A stretch of 64,000 nt of DNA from Flavobacterium sp. ACN2. Its GTDB lineage: Bacteria > Bacteroidota > Bacteroidia > Flavobacteriales > Flavobacteriaceae. Below the pieces are notes generated by a model. The model saw only the letters and a list, made by a program, of their open reading frames with translations, had not been told where the DNA came from and did no database searches. Position numbers and translations under genes: made by a program. Shown here piece after piece: positions 8,536 to 16,961 of the stretch (position 1 is its first letter; the number at the start of each line of letters is the position of its first letter). Where the stretch lies: NCBI RefSeq assembly GCF_002303885.1, contig NZ_MRCM01000022.1:23635-87634 (forward strand), read 5' to 3'.

Positions 8536-9924
8536 ATGACTCTAATAAAATCTATTTCTGGAATCCGTGGAACGATCGGAGGAAAAGTGGGAGACAATCT
8601 AACTCCTGTTGATGCAGTGAAATTTGCCTCGGCGTACGGAACTTTCTTAAAAAATAATATTGCTAAAGATAAATTGACAGTTGTAATTGGCCGCGACGCA
8701 AGAATTTCTGGACCAATGATTCATAATTTAGTAGTGAATACTTTAATTGGTTTAGGAATCGATGTTATCGATCTTGGACTTTCTACAACGCCAACTGTTG
8801 AAGTGGCGGTTCCTTTAGAAAAGGCTGACGGAGGAATTATTTTAACAGCATCTCACAATCCAAAACAATGGAATGCTTTGAAATTATTAAATGCAAAAGG
8901 AGAATTTTTAAGTGGCGCTGACGGTGCAAAAATTCTTGAAATTGCTGAAGCTGAAGCTTTCGACTTTTCTGATGTGGATAGTTTAGGTGAAGTTATTTCT
9001 AATGATGCGTATATGGATATTCATATCGATGAAGTTTTAAACTTGCCATTGGTTGATATCGAAGTAGTTAAAGAAGCTAAATTTAAAGTGGTTGTAGATG
9101 GTGTAAATTCATCTGGAGGAATTATCATTCCGAAATTGCTAAAATTAATGGGCGTTGAAGTGGTAGAATTATACTGCGAACCAAACGGACATTTTCCTCA
9201 TAACCCAGAACCATTAAAAGAACATTTAACTGATATTTCTGAGCTTGTTGTAAAAGAAAAAGCTGATTTTGGTATCGTAGTAGATCCAGATGTTGATCGT
9301 TTGGCTTTTATTAGCGAAGACGGAGAAATGTTTGGAGAAGAATATACGTTGGTTGCTTGTGCAGATTACGTTTTGAGCAAAACTCCAGGAAATACCGTTT
9401 CTAATATGTCATCTTCTCGTGCTTTAAGAGATGTTACTAAAGCCCACGGCGGAAGTTACGAAGCAAGTGCAGTAGGAGAGGTGAATGTAGTTGAATTAAT
9501 GAAGAAAAATAACGCAATAATTGGTGGTGAAGGTAACGGTGGAATCATCTATCCTGAATTGCACTACGGACGTGATAGTCTGGTAGGAGTTGCTTTGTTT
9601 TTAACGCATTTAGCAAACAAAAAAATGCCAGTTTCTGCTTTGAGAGCTTCTTATCCAGAATACTACATGAGTAAAAATAAAATCGAATTGACACCACAAA
9701 TTGATGTTGATGCGATTTTATCTCAAATGACAGAAAAATATAAAAATGAAGATATCTCGACAATTGACGGTGTAAAAATTGATTTTGCTACTGAATGGGT
9801 TCATTTAAGAAAATCAAACACAGAGCCAATTATTCGTATTTATACTGAAGCGCCTTCTCAAGATGCTGCAGATAAATTAGCACTTCGAATTATTGATGAA
9901 ATTAAAGTAATTGCTGGAATCTAA
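8536..9924 (+). CDS. glmM: Phosphoglucosamine mutase (GlmM-type alpha-D-phosphohexomutase)
   Basis: The enzyme converts glucosamine-6-phosphate to glucosamine-1-phosphate on the way to UDP-GlcNAc, which feeds peptidoglycan and lipid A. The 462-aa product has the four phosphohexomutase signatures: the phosphoserine loop TASHNP (S106), the metal loop DPDVDR (D250, D252, D254), the sugar-specificity loop GEGNGG, and the phosphate loop RKSNTEPIIR near the C terminus. The specificity loop differs from the GEQSGH of proteobacterial GlmM. It belongs to the Bacteroidota/archaeal type, for which a phosphomannomutase role cannot be excluded from sequence alone. It is monocistronic, with a strong terminator shared with the convergent acyltransferase gene. 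Confidence 0.9.
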   Translation: MTLIKSISGIRGTIGGKVGDNLTPVDAVKFASAYGTFLKNNIAKDKLTVVIGRDARISGPMIHNLVVNTLIGLGIDVIDLGLSTTPTVEVAVPLEKADGGIILTASHNPKQWNALKLLNAKGEFLSGADGAKILEIAEAEAFDFSDVDSLGEVISNDAYMDIHIDEVLNLPLVDIEVVKEAKFKVVVDGVNSSGGIIIPKLLKLMGVEVVELYCEPNGHFPHNPEPLKEHLTDISELVVKEKADFGIVVDPDVDRLAFISEDGEMFGEEYTLVACADYVLSKTPGNTVSNMSSSRALRDVTKAHGGSYEASAVGEVNVVELMKKNNAIIGGEGNGGIIYPELHYGRDSLVGVALFLTHLANKKMPVSALRASYPEYYMSKNKIELTPQIDVDAILSQMTEKYKNEDISTIDGVKIDFATEWVHLRKSNTEPIIRIYTEAPSQDAADKLALRIIDEIKVIAGI

Positions 9925-9943
9925 GATTTTAGGTTTATTACAT

Positions 9944-9983
9944 AAAAAAGCCTCTTTTGAAACTTTCGAAAGAGGCTTTTTTT
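9944..9983. terminator. Bidirectional intrinsic terminator between glmM and the acyltransferase gene
   Basis: AAAAAAGCCTCTTT, an 11-nt loop and AAAGAGGCTTTTTTT form a stable stem with A- and T-runs on both sides. It can therefore end transcription from either convergent gene. Confidence 0.88.
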
Positions 9984-9988
9984 ATTTT

Positions 9989-10861
9989 TTATTCAATACG
10001 GTGTTTCCATCTTTTGTGCGTCCACAAATAAAATTCTGGCGCTTCTAGAATCTGTTTTTCGACTTCTTTTAAATACATCTCTGTAATTTTAAAGTTTTCA
10101 AAATCTTTCGGATTATCGGCAAGAGGAATAAATGTAGCTTCATAATACCCTCTTCTAACTTTTTTAACTTCTACAAATAGAACTGCCAAATCATATTTTT
10201 TTGCTAATGTTTCGGCGCCTGTGTGCACAGGAACTTCAACTCCCATAAATTTCATCGAATGAAAAATCCTTTCCATTTTTGGCGATTGGTCGCTTGCTAA
10301 ACCATACAGACTTAAAACACCTTCACGTTGGTTCTTTGCCATTGTTGGAATTGCTTTTCGGGTTTCGATCATCTCGGTATTGTATTTAGAACGGATTTTT
10401 CGAACCAATTTATCAAAATATGGATTAGCCAGTTTCTTATAAACAGCAACTCCTTGAAATCCAAGTTTGGGATTAATTGTTAAAAGCCATTCATAACTTG
10501 CATAATGCGAAGCCACAAGAATCACGCTTTTTCCTCTTTTAGCATAATCACGAACCAGATCAATATTAGTGACATGAAATCTTCTTTCCATTTCTTCAGG
10601 AGACATGCTCATGGTTTTAATCATTTCCAAAAACATATCGCACATATGCTTGTAGAATTTATTTTCTATAACTTTTCTCTCGGCATCGCTCAAATGAGGT
10701 AAAGTAAGCGCAAGATTTTCGCGAACCACTTTTTTACGATATCCAATAACTCTATAAACCAAAAAACAGACAAAATCTGAAAATAGGTAAAATATAGGAA
10801 AAGGAAGTATAGAGATAAGCCAAAGTAATGGGTAGGCTAAAATATAGACAAGAAACTGCAT
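9989..10861 (-). CDS. Lysophospholipid/lipid A acyltransferase (LpxL/HtrB family)
   Basis: Members transfer a secondary acyl chain to Kdo2-lipid A or related lipids at the cytoplasmic face of the inner membrane. The 290-aa product has an N-terminal membrane segment (about residues 5-35). The catalytic HX4E motif is in ASHYASYEW (H119, E124). A basic C-terminal end reads WTHKRWKHR. I chose the ATG at 10861. The in-frame TTG at 10879 lies inside a perfect -7 box (10877-10884). The exact lipid substrate is not visible from sequence. The gene is divergent from the rhomboid gene and convergent with glmM. Confidence 0.87.
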   Translation of the reverse strand: MQFLVYILAYPLLWLISILPFPIFYLFSDFVCFLVYRVIGYRKKVVRENLALTLPHLSDAERKVIENKFYKHMCDMFLEMIKTMSMSPEEMERRFHVTNIDLVRDYAKRGKSVILVASHYASYEWLLTINPKLGFQGVAVYKKLANPYFDKLVRKIRSKYNTEMIETRKAIPTMAKNQREGVLSLYGLASDQSPKMERIFHSMKFMGVEVPVHTGAETLAKKYDLAVLFVEVKKVRRGYYEATFIPLADNPKDFENFKITEMYLKEVEKQILEAPEFYLWTHKRWKHRIE

Positions 10862-10876
10862 GTAATTTTTTTTTGG

Positions 10877-10884
10877 CAAAGATA
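10877..10884 (-). promoter_or_regulatory. -7 promoter box of the acyltransferase gene
   Basis: TATCTTTG on the minus strand is a perfect TAnnTTTG, 15 nt before the ATG. It decides the start, because the alternative TTG start falls inside it. Confidence 0.55.
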
Positions 10885-10981
10885 AATTAAAAATGATTAT
10901 CGACTGCTATTTTGCATTCTTGCTAACTTATCTTTAAGAATGATTATATTTACAAATCATAATTCACAATACTTATTACTT

Positions 10982-11620
10982 ATGAATATTATTTTAATAG
11001 CGATTATCATTGCGAACGTTGTTATTAGTTACAAAGGTTTTAACGATCTTTATTTTTTTAGAAAATACGAATTTCATGTCGGAAGCATTCGTTCAGGAGA
11101 ACAGATTAGAATGCTGTCTTCTGGTTTTTTGCATGTAGACATGATGCATTTGATTTTTAATATGCTGACTTTGTATTTCTTTGCTCCTGTAGTTTTAAAC
11201 TGGCTTGGTAATTTCTCTTTTATCTTGGTTTATTTTGGGAGTTTAATTTTTGGAAGTCTTCTAACCATGCTATTTCATAAGAATGATTATAGCTATCGTG
11301 CCGTTGGTGCTTCTGGCGCTGTCACGGGAGTTTTATATTCCGCAATACTATTGCAGCCCGACATGATGCTCGGAATATTTTTTGTGATTCCGATGCCGGC
11401 TTATATTTTCGGAATTGTGTATTTATTATACTCTATTTACGGAATGAAAGCCAAAAACGACAATATTGGCCACACAGCACACTTTGGAGGTGCTATAGGA
11501 GGATATTTGATTACTTTGATCAAAATGCCATCACTTCTTACAGACCATACCCTAATGGTTATTCTTCTTGCGATTCCGATTTTGATACTTTTTGGAATGG
11601 CAAAATTGGGAAAACTGTAA
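10982..11620 (+). CDS. Rhomboid-family intramembrane serine protease
   Basis: Rhomboids cleave transmembrane helices of substrate proteins within the inner membrane. The catalytic serine is in GASG (S111 from this start) and the catalytic histidine in HTAHFGGAIGG (H167). The first-helix HVDMMHLIFN motif is also present. At 212 aa it is a minimal six-helix rhomboid without extra domains. An ATG at 10940 is in frame, but its extra 14 residues (MIIFTNHNSQ...) are polar and precede the first helix awkwardly. The ATG at 10982 puts MNIILIAIIIAN directly at the helix. Substrates are unknown. Confidence 0.88.
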   Translation: MNIILIAIIIANVVISYKGFNDLYFFRKYEFHVGSIRSGEQIRMLSSGFLHVDMMHLIFNMLTLYFFAPVVLNWLGNFSFILVYFGSLIFGSLLTMLFHKNDYSYRAVGASGAVTGVLYSAILLQPDMMLGIFFVIPMPAYIFGIVYLLYSIYGMKAKNDNIGHTAHFGGAIGGYLITLIKMPSLLTDHTLMVILLAIPILILFGMAKLGKL

Positions 11621-11671
11621 TGCTGGCATAACTTTTGAAATGTCTTTTTTAAATATTAAAATTTAACAAAA

Positions 11672-12364
11672 ATGAAAAAACTAGTATTATTTTTAACAAT
11701 CATGTTTATGACTATGTCTTACGGCCAAGAAATCAAACAAGTACCTCTAATTAATGTTAATGGAGAAGGAAAAGTAAAAGTAGCACCTGATCAGGTTTGT
11801 ATTTCAGCTTCGGTTGAAACAAAAGGGAATAATGCTAAAGACGTTAAAAAACAAAATGACGAAAAGATGGATGCTGTTTTAAAATTCATCAAAAAAATGA
11901 ATATCCCAACAGCAGATTTCAAAACAAAACAAGTAGCTCTTAATCCGCAGTACGATTATGAGAAAAAGAAAACTTCTTATAATGCTACACAAACAGTAGA
12001 AATCGTAGTGAAAGATTTGGCTAAATACGATGAGTTAATGGAAGGTTTGGTTCAGCAAGGAATTAATAGAATCGATAAAGTTTCTTTTGAAACCTCTAAA
12101 TTAGCACAATACGAGTCTGAAGCTAGAAAATTAGCGATGAAAGATGCTAAAACAAAAGCGGAAGAATATGTGTCTGTTTTAGGACAAAAAGTGGGTAAAG
12201 CTTTTACAATTTCAGACAACTCTCAAATCTATCGTCCACAGCCAATGTATGCTGCTGCTATGAGAATGAAAGAAGCAGACTCAATGGGAGCTTCAAACGA
12301 AACTCTTGCAATTGGCGAAATCGAAATTACAGCAAATGTTAGCGTAAGTTTTGTATTAGACTAA
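11672..12364 (+). CDS. SIMPL-domain (DUF541) exported protein
   Basis: The 230-aa protein has a clear signal peptide (MKKLVLFLTIMFMTMSYG) and then one SIMPL/DUF541 domain (about residues 25-230). It begins with the characteristic INVNGEGKVKVAPDQ and continues with the alternating beta-strands and a long helix (KLAMKDAKTKAEEYVSVLG). It is expected in the periplasm. The family is widespread but has no settled enzymatic role; stress-related roles have been proposed. It is probably monocistronic, 51 nt after the rhomboid gene, with a terminator downstream. Confidence 0.85.
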   Translation: MKKLVLFLTIMFMTMSYGQEIKQVPLINVNGEGKVKVAPDQVCISASVETKGNNAKDVKKQNDEKMDAVLKFIKKMNIPTADFKTKQVALNPQYDYEKKKTSYNATQTVEIVVKDLAKYDELMEGLVQQGINRIDKVSFETSKLAQYESEARKLAMKDAKTKAEEYVSVLGQKVGKAFTISDNSQIYRPQPMYAAAMRMKEADSMGASNETLAIGEIEITANVSVSFVLD

Positions 12365-12387
12365 ACGTTTATAAAATACCAATATTT

Positions 12388-12428
12388 AAAAATCCAAATT
12401 CCAATTCAAACTGGGATTTGGATTTTTT
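12388..12428. terminator. Intrinsic terminator between convergent SIMPL and histidine kinase genes
   Basis: AAAAATCCAAAT pairs with ATTTGGATTTTTT across a 16-nt loop. The A- and T-runs allow use from both sides, though the stem is AT-rich. Confidence 0.65.
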
Positions 12429-12474
12429 CATTTTATTCAATTAGGCTTGGAATTTGGAATTTGAGTATTAGAAT

Positions 12475-13845
12475 TTAAACCACCTTTATCGGAAGCGTAA
12501 AATGAAAAGTACTTCCTTTTCCTTGTTCGCTTTCTACCCAAATTGTTCCTTGATGAATGCTTACAAACTCTTTGCACAGCAATAATCCGAGTCCGCTTCC
12601 GAGTTCGTTTTCTGTTCCTTTTTGTAGAACCTTTCCGTTAATTTTAAATAGTTTTTCTTTTATATAGTCCGGAACTCCGATTCCGTTATCTGTAATAGAA
12701 ATTTCTACTTTTTGATTTGTTTGGACTAGTTTGACTTTAATGTCACCGTTCTTGTCTGTAAATTTAATCGCATTGCTTAGCAAGTTTCGTAAGATGGTGC
12801 TAATCATATTTTTATCAACTTCTGCTTCAACAAGGTAAGCCGATTCAAAAGAGATGTTGATGTTTTTATTTAGAGCGACATTTCGGCTTAGTTCTATATT
12901 CTCCTCAATCAAGGCATTTAAAAGCACATTCTTTGGATTAAAGGCAATCATTCCAGTTTGTACTCTAGACCAATCTAAAAGGTTCTCAAGTAGTTTATAA
13001 ATGTTCTTGTTTGAATCGTGCAGAAGCTCTGATATTTCTTTAATTTCTTCTCGACTGTATTGTTCGATATTCTCCAATAAAATTTCAGAAAGAGAAACAG
13101 AAGACCCTAAAGGACCTCTTAAATCGTGAGAAATAATAGAAAAGAACTGATTCTTATCGTTTAAAAGCTTTTTAATTTTATGATCCTGCTTTTCTTTTAC
13201 CAAAAGCAAAAAGCCTACAATGCCAATTAAAGTCAATAAAAATAGGCAAATGCTGTACAAACTATCAAAGGTGTCATTGGAAATAATAAGATCTTGAGGA
13301 GATAAATATCTATGAACAATTCGTATTACAATTAGAATTTCAAATGCCATGTAACACAAAACATAAAAAGTCTTAAAAAAGCTTTTTTCCTTTTCTGTAA
13401 AATAAGTAATGGTTGGCAATAAATAGATGAAAAATATGCAAATACCACCAATTATGACACGAGTATTCATCGATGCGTCAAAAATCGTGGAAATATTAAA
13501 GAATACTATGGATGCTGCCGTAATGGCTATTTGAAAACGATAATGCTTTTTTGCATGCGTTTTAATAAGTGAAAGCATAGCCATCGTCTCAAAGCAACAA
13601 GCGCCAAGAATCATAGAATTGGCAATGTTAATAGACGCAAAATCAGGAATAATATTTCGCAAAAGCGCCATTACCCAAGCAAGTGTAAGTATTAATTTGC
13701 CCAAGCCAAACCATTTTAAAGTTTTTCTGTTATCGCTAGTGGCATATGAAAATGAAAAACTAAAAATAAGAATGCAGGTAAACAGATTGCCCCAAAAGTA
13801 AAGTAGAAATATTGTTTTTGGATCTACCGGTAAGAGTTCAAACAT
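12475..13845 (-). CDS. Membrane sensor histidine kinase
   Basis: This is a two-component sensor of 456 aa. About residues 1-215 hold several hydrophobic helices (an MHYT/7TM-like integral sensor). A HisKA domain follows with the H-box SHDLRGPLG (H240), then a HATPase domain with the N box (LLSNAIKFTD), the G1 box DNGIGVP and the G2 box GSGLGLLLCKE. It would autophosphorylate H240 in response to a membrane signal. No response regulator lies next to it, so it is an orphan in this window. I start at the ATG at 13845. The longer frame from 13950 would begin upstream of a perfect -7 box (13878-13885). Confidence 0.88.
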   Translation of the reverse strand: MFELLPVDPKTIFLLYFWGNLFTCILIFSFSFSYATSDNRKTLKWFGLGKLILTLAWVMALLRNIIPDFASINIANSMILGACCFETMAMLSLIKTHAKKHYRFQIAITAASIVFFNISTIFDASMNTRVIIGGICIFFIYLLPTITYFTEKEKSFFKTFYVLCYMAFEILIVIRIVHRYLSPQDLIISNDTFDSLYSICLFLLTLIGIVGFLLLVKEKQDHKIKKLLNDKNQFFSIISHDLRGPLGSSVSLSEILLENIEQYSREEIKEISELLHDSNKNIYKLLENLLDWSRVQTGMIAFNPKNVLLNALIEENIELSRNVALNKNINISFESAYLVEAEVDKNMISTILRNLLSNAIKFTDKNGDIKVKLVQTNQKVEISITDNGIGVPDYIKEKLFKINGKVLQKGTENELGSGLGLLLCKEFVSIHQGTIWVESEQGKGSTFHFTLPIKVV

Positions 13846-13877
13846 TAGAGGGATTTTGTTTTTAGAAATCGATTTAA

Positions 13878-13905
13878 CAAATATACAAATAAAGTAAACA
13901 TTCAA
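13878..13905 (-). promoter_or_regulatory. Promoter of the histidine kinase gene
   Basis: On the minus strand a TTG (13905-13903) is followed 17 nt later by a perfect TATATTTG -7 box (13885-13878), about 32 nt before the chosen ATG. This supports the shorter start. Confidence 0.5.
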
Positions 13906-14192
13906 GCTAGAGATAACACGACAAGCGCAGTGTTCTAGAACATTTAACAATTTGTTTTCCTTCTAATGTGCTACAAGATTAAACTGTTTTTAAAAATTAA
14001 CAGCAGTTTATTTTTAAATTAATTTGTGGCATTTTGAAATAACAAACATTCGCTGTAAAATCTTATACTTTAAAAATAGGCAATAGTTTTTACAGTTTTG
14101 TGTTATAGATTTAGAAATAACTTTTTTTCAATTTTTTTGTATGTGTTTTTTTGAGAATTATCAAAAAAGATAAAATAGAAAGAACGAATTAA

Positions 14193-14221
14193 TTTACATA
14201 TTGAATGATTTCTTAGCTTTG
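14193..14221 (+). promoter_or_regulatory. Promoter of the alpha/beta hydrolase gene
   Basis: TAGCTTTG at 14214-14221 is a perfect -7 box with a TTTA 17 nt upstream. The gene starts 26 nt downstream. The rest of 13,951-14,247 is AT-rich and holds no gene that I can see. Confidence 0.5.
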
Positions 14222-14247
14222 TATTAAGTACCACAAAATTCTTTGTT

Positions 14248-15225
14248 ATGCCACTAATTGAACAATCAGAATATAATTCCCCTTCTATTATGCATCGCAA
14301 CAGGCATGTTTCTACCATTTATGCTGCACTGATTAAGAAATTTGAAGTGCCCGAATATACAAGAGAAAAGCATGAATTGAATGACGGAGATTTTATCAAT
14401 ATCGATTATATTTTAAATGGCTCAAAAAAGGCCGTTATTTTATGCCACGGTTTAGAAGGCGATTCGCGTAGAACGTATAATAACAGCTGTGCGGCCTATT
14501 TTAAGCAGAAAGGTTTTTCGGTTTTTGCTTGGAATAATCGTACTTGTGGCGGAGAAATGAATCGCCTTCCAAGGCTGTATCATCACGGTGCAGTTGATGA
14601 TTTGGACGAAGTGGTTCAGTTTGCTTTGAAAAAAGGATTTGAAGATATTTATCTGATAGGATATTCAATGGGAGGCGTTCAGCTTCTAAATTATTTGGGA
14701 TGGACAAAAATAGATGAGCGCATAAAAGCTGCCGTTTCAATTTCGGTGCCCACTCATATTGCCACAAGTGCAGAGGTGCTTAAGCAAGGTTTTAACAGAG
14801 TTTATTTGAAGAATTTTACCATTGATATTAAAAAGAAACTGAAATACAAAGCGGCTCAATTTCCTGATTTTATCAACCGTGATCAAATAGATAATATTTC
14901 TACTTTTGATGAAGTTGATCAATATTTTACGGCTCCGCTTCATGGTTTTGCAAGCCGTGACGATTATTACGAGCGTGTTTCTCCAGAGTTTTCTCTTAAA
15001 AACATTACAACTCCAGTTTTAATTATTAATTCGCTAGACGACCCTTTTCTGGGCGAAAGATGTTACCCGAGAACTATTGCCAAAGACAGTGCATTTGTTT
15101 ATCTAGAAACACCAAAATACGGTGGACATTGTGCTTTTCCGCTTCGTGATTCGGAGTATTCTTATGCAGAGAAAAGAGCTTTTGAGTTTTTTGAATCTTT
15201 CAGATTTAACAGTACTTTAATTTAA
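14248..15225 (+). CDS. YheT-family alpha/beta-fold hydrolase
   Basis: The 325-aa cytoplasmic protein has the alpha/beta hydrolase fold with nucleophile elbow GYSMGG (S140). An oxyanion region sits at LCHGLEGDSRR. A late acid (NSLDDPF) and histidine (GGHCAF) complete a Ser-Asp-His triad. The leading HRNRHVSTIYAAL segment and the overall length fit the YheT/ABHD1-3 group, whose substrates are lipid or ester compounds and generally unknown. It is monocistronic with its own promoter and convergent with the DUF2490 gene, only 9 nt apart, with no clear terminator between them. Confidence 0.86.
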   Translation: MPLIEQSEYNSPSIMHRNRHVSTIYAALIKKFEVPEYTREKHELNDGDFINIDYILNGSKKAVILCHGLEGDSRRTYNNSCAAYFKQKGFSVFAWNNRTCGGEMNRLPRLYHHGAVDDLDEVVQFALKKGFEDIYLIGYSMGGVQLLNYLGWTKIDERIKAAVSISVPTHIATSAEVLKQGFNRVYLKNFTIDIKKKLKYKAAQFPDFINRDQIDNISTFDEVDQYFTAPLHGFASRDDYYERVSPEFSLKNITTPVLIINSLDDPFLGERCYPRTIAKDSAFVYLETPKYGGHCAFPLRDSEYSYAEKRAFEFFESFRFNSTLI

Positions 15226-15234
15226 AAAATAAAT

Positions 15235-16002
15235 TTACTCATCGCCCGAATTCTCAATCTCAGAAGGCGCTTTTTTCCTGATGCTGGTACTCAAATAAAA
15301 AAACAATCTTATGGTGTGATTCATGTCATATTGATAGCCAGAGTATTTTTGCTGATATACATTCATATAGCCAAAATCGTAACTCCATTTCGGATTAATA
15401 TTTTTTCTGATTCCGATAAAAAAGCGGTTTTGATCAAAAGTATTATAAACGACTTCTTCTCCAAAATGCAGCAAAATCTCATCTGAAAGAACCATTTGAG
15501 GCCAAGATTTCTTATCGGAGATTCGAAAAGTAAAACTCATCAGATAACGGATTCTATTGGTAAAACGCCAATCGCCACTAGGTTTATCATTAACTATTTT
15601 TTCCTGCCAACGCTGTTCATTTCGCAAGCGCTGCAAAATGCTTACATTTCTAAATTTTGTGTTTAACTGTGCCTGCTGATAAATTCTGTTTTCATCTGAA
15701 AAAGTACTCCAATCTGGATTTGACGGAGCAAGCCACATATGCGCATATCCTAGATTCAAGGAAATATTTGAATTTGGAATATAGCTGATACCTCCTCTTA
15801 TAAAATAAAAACTCGGATCGGCGACAAAATCATTCCGCCTAATATGGAAGTCACCAATCACACACCAATGTTCTGCAAATTTGGTAACCGTATTGATAGA
15901 AAACCAAGTTTGAAGTTGCTGGTTGATTTCTTTTTTTTGAGTTTGCCCTAATATACTTAATGGAAGTAATAAAATCAGGATTCTGATAAAATTGGTTTTC
16001 AT
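15235..16002 (-). CDS. DUF2490 exported protein, probable outer-membrane barrel
   Basis: The 255-aa product begins with a signal peptide (MKTNFIRILILLLPLSILG). It continues with the DUF2490 pattern: LQTWFSINTVTKF, then alternating amphipathic strands rich in aromatic residues and Arg (RLRNEQRW, FTNRIRYL). A short hydrophilic tail follows. The strand pattern fits a small outer-membrane beta-barrel. Function is not known for the family, so none is assigned. Confidence 0.78.
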   Translation of the reverse strand: MKTNFIRILILLLPLSILGQTQKKEINQQLQTWFSINTVTKFAEHWCVIGDFHIRRNDFVADPSFYFIRGGISYIPNSNISLNLGYAHMWLAPSNPDWSTFSDENRIYQQAQLNTKFRNVSILQRLRNEQRWQEKIVNDKPSGDWRFTNRIRYLMSFTFRISDKKSWPQMVLSDEILLHFGEEVVYNTFDQNRFFIGIRKNINPKWSYDFGYMNVYQQKYSGYQYDMNHTIRLFFYLSTSIRKKAPSEIENSGDE

Positions 16003-16924
16003 ATAAATACGATAGAAATTAGTTAAAGGGTAAATTTCTTTTGAATCAGTCTAAGGCAATTATGGAAACAATTATTACAAGTAAAGGTATTCTTTTTTAA
16101 TGAAGATTTACAGGGTAAGTTTGAAGTTTAATTTGTTTTATAGCAGGTGTTTATGTTTTGTTTAGGTTGAGGTATTAGCAATGATTTTTTTGTGCCCACA
16201 AGCCAAAAAGACCTGTGCTTTTTTGAAACAGCTCTTTTTATTTAAAATTTACTTTTATAAGATGTCTTTTATAAGTTTCGTAAGTTGGTCAGATTTTGAG
16301 ATAAACGAAGATAATCTGAAGTAATGTGAACTAATAGTCTTTGTCTGGTTATATCAGTATATCCAGATTTATTATACTGTGAGTAAATATTTAGCCAGCA
16401 AAAAAGTAGAACGAAAAGTGCTTTTCTGTCTATTGTAAAGTTTAAAGAAACATTAAAAAGCTTATGTTCCACAATAATATATTTTGGGTCAATTATAGCA
16501 TTTTGTTTTTAAAACTTTAATAAAATGTAAAACACTGTTATTTAGTGTGTTATAAAAAATACAACAAAAGTATTAGGATTGAAAAATATCGAAAGTATAT
16601 TGTCAGTTTGATTAAAATGACGTAATAAATATGTTAAAATTTAACTGTATATTTTTGATATTTAATTGTTTGAATGTTTTGGCGATTTGATTACAGAAAG
16701 ACAAATTAAATGATTTTAGGGACTTTGTTTTTATAAATAGTAAGCGCTTCCTCAGTAAGAATGTTATAGAAAAATATTGAAAATGATATTTTTTGATTTT
16801 ATTCAGAAGAAAAAAATGGTAAATTTCAATATAAAACACTGTATGTCATTGTGTTATGTTTTTTTATTTACGTGTTGTTGCATTGTAGTACGGGAAACCG
16901 TATTTAAATCATAATTAAAAAGAT
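16003..16924. other. About 0.9-kb gene-free AT-rich stretch before the toxin-like locus
   Basis: No convincing coding region is present. The short minus-strand frames at 16269-16472 and 16612-16839 lack family features and have a composition typical of random AT-rich translation (many K, F, I, N). I see no tRNA, no stable long hairpin and no insertion-sequence ends. A promoter for the downstream gene is at the right edge. Confidence 0.6.
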
Positions 16925-16932
16925 TACTTTTG
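16903..16932 (+). promoter_or_regulatory. Promoter of the 16962-40445 locus
   Basis: TACTTTTG at 16925-16932 is a perfect TAnnTTTG -7 box with TTTA 18 nt upstream (16903-16906). The first gene starts 29 nt downstream. As the next two genes follow at 4- and 3-nt gaps, this promoter probably drives at least the FN3, SprB and toxin genes. Confidence 0.55.
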
Positions 16933-16961
16933 TTTTTTTAACATGGAAATAATTACATCTT

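Noticed and set aside
13846..13950. Longer N terminus of the histidine kinase
   Set aside because: It would begin upstream of a perfect -7 box, and its 35 extra residues are not typical of the family.
16269..16839. Two short minus-strand frames as small genes
   Set aside because: Composition of random AT-rich translation, no promoter box, no recognisable feature.
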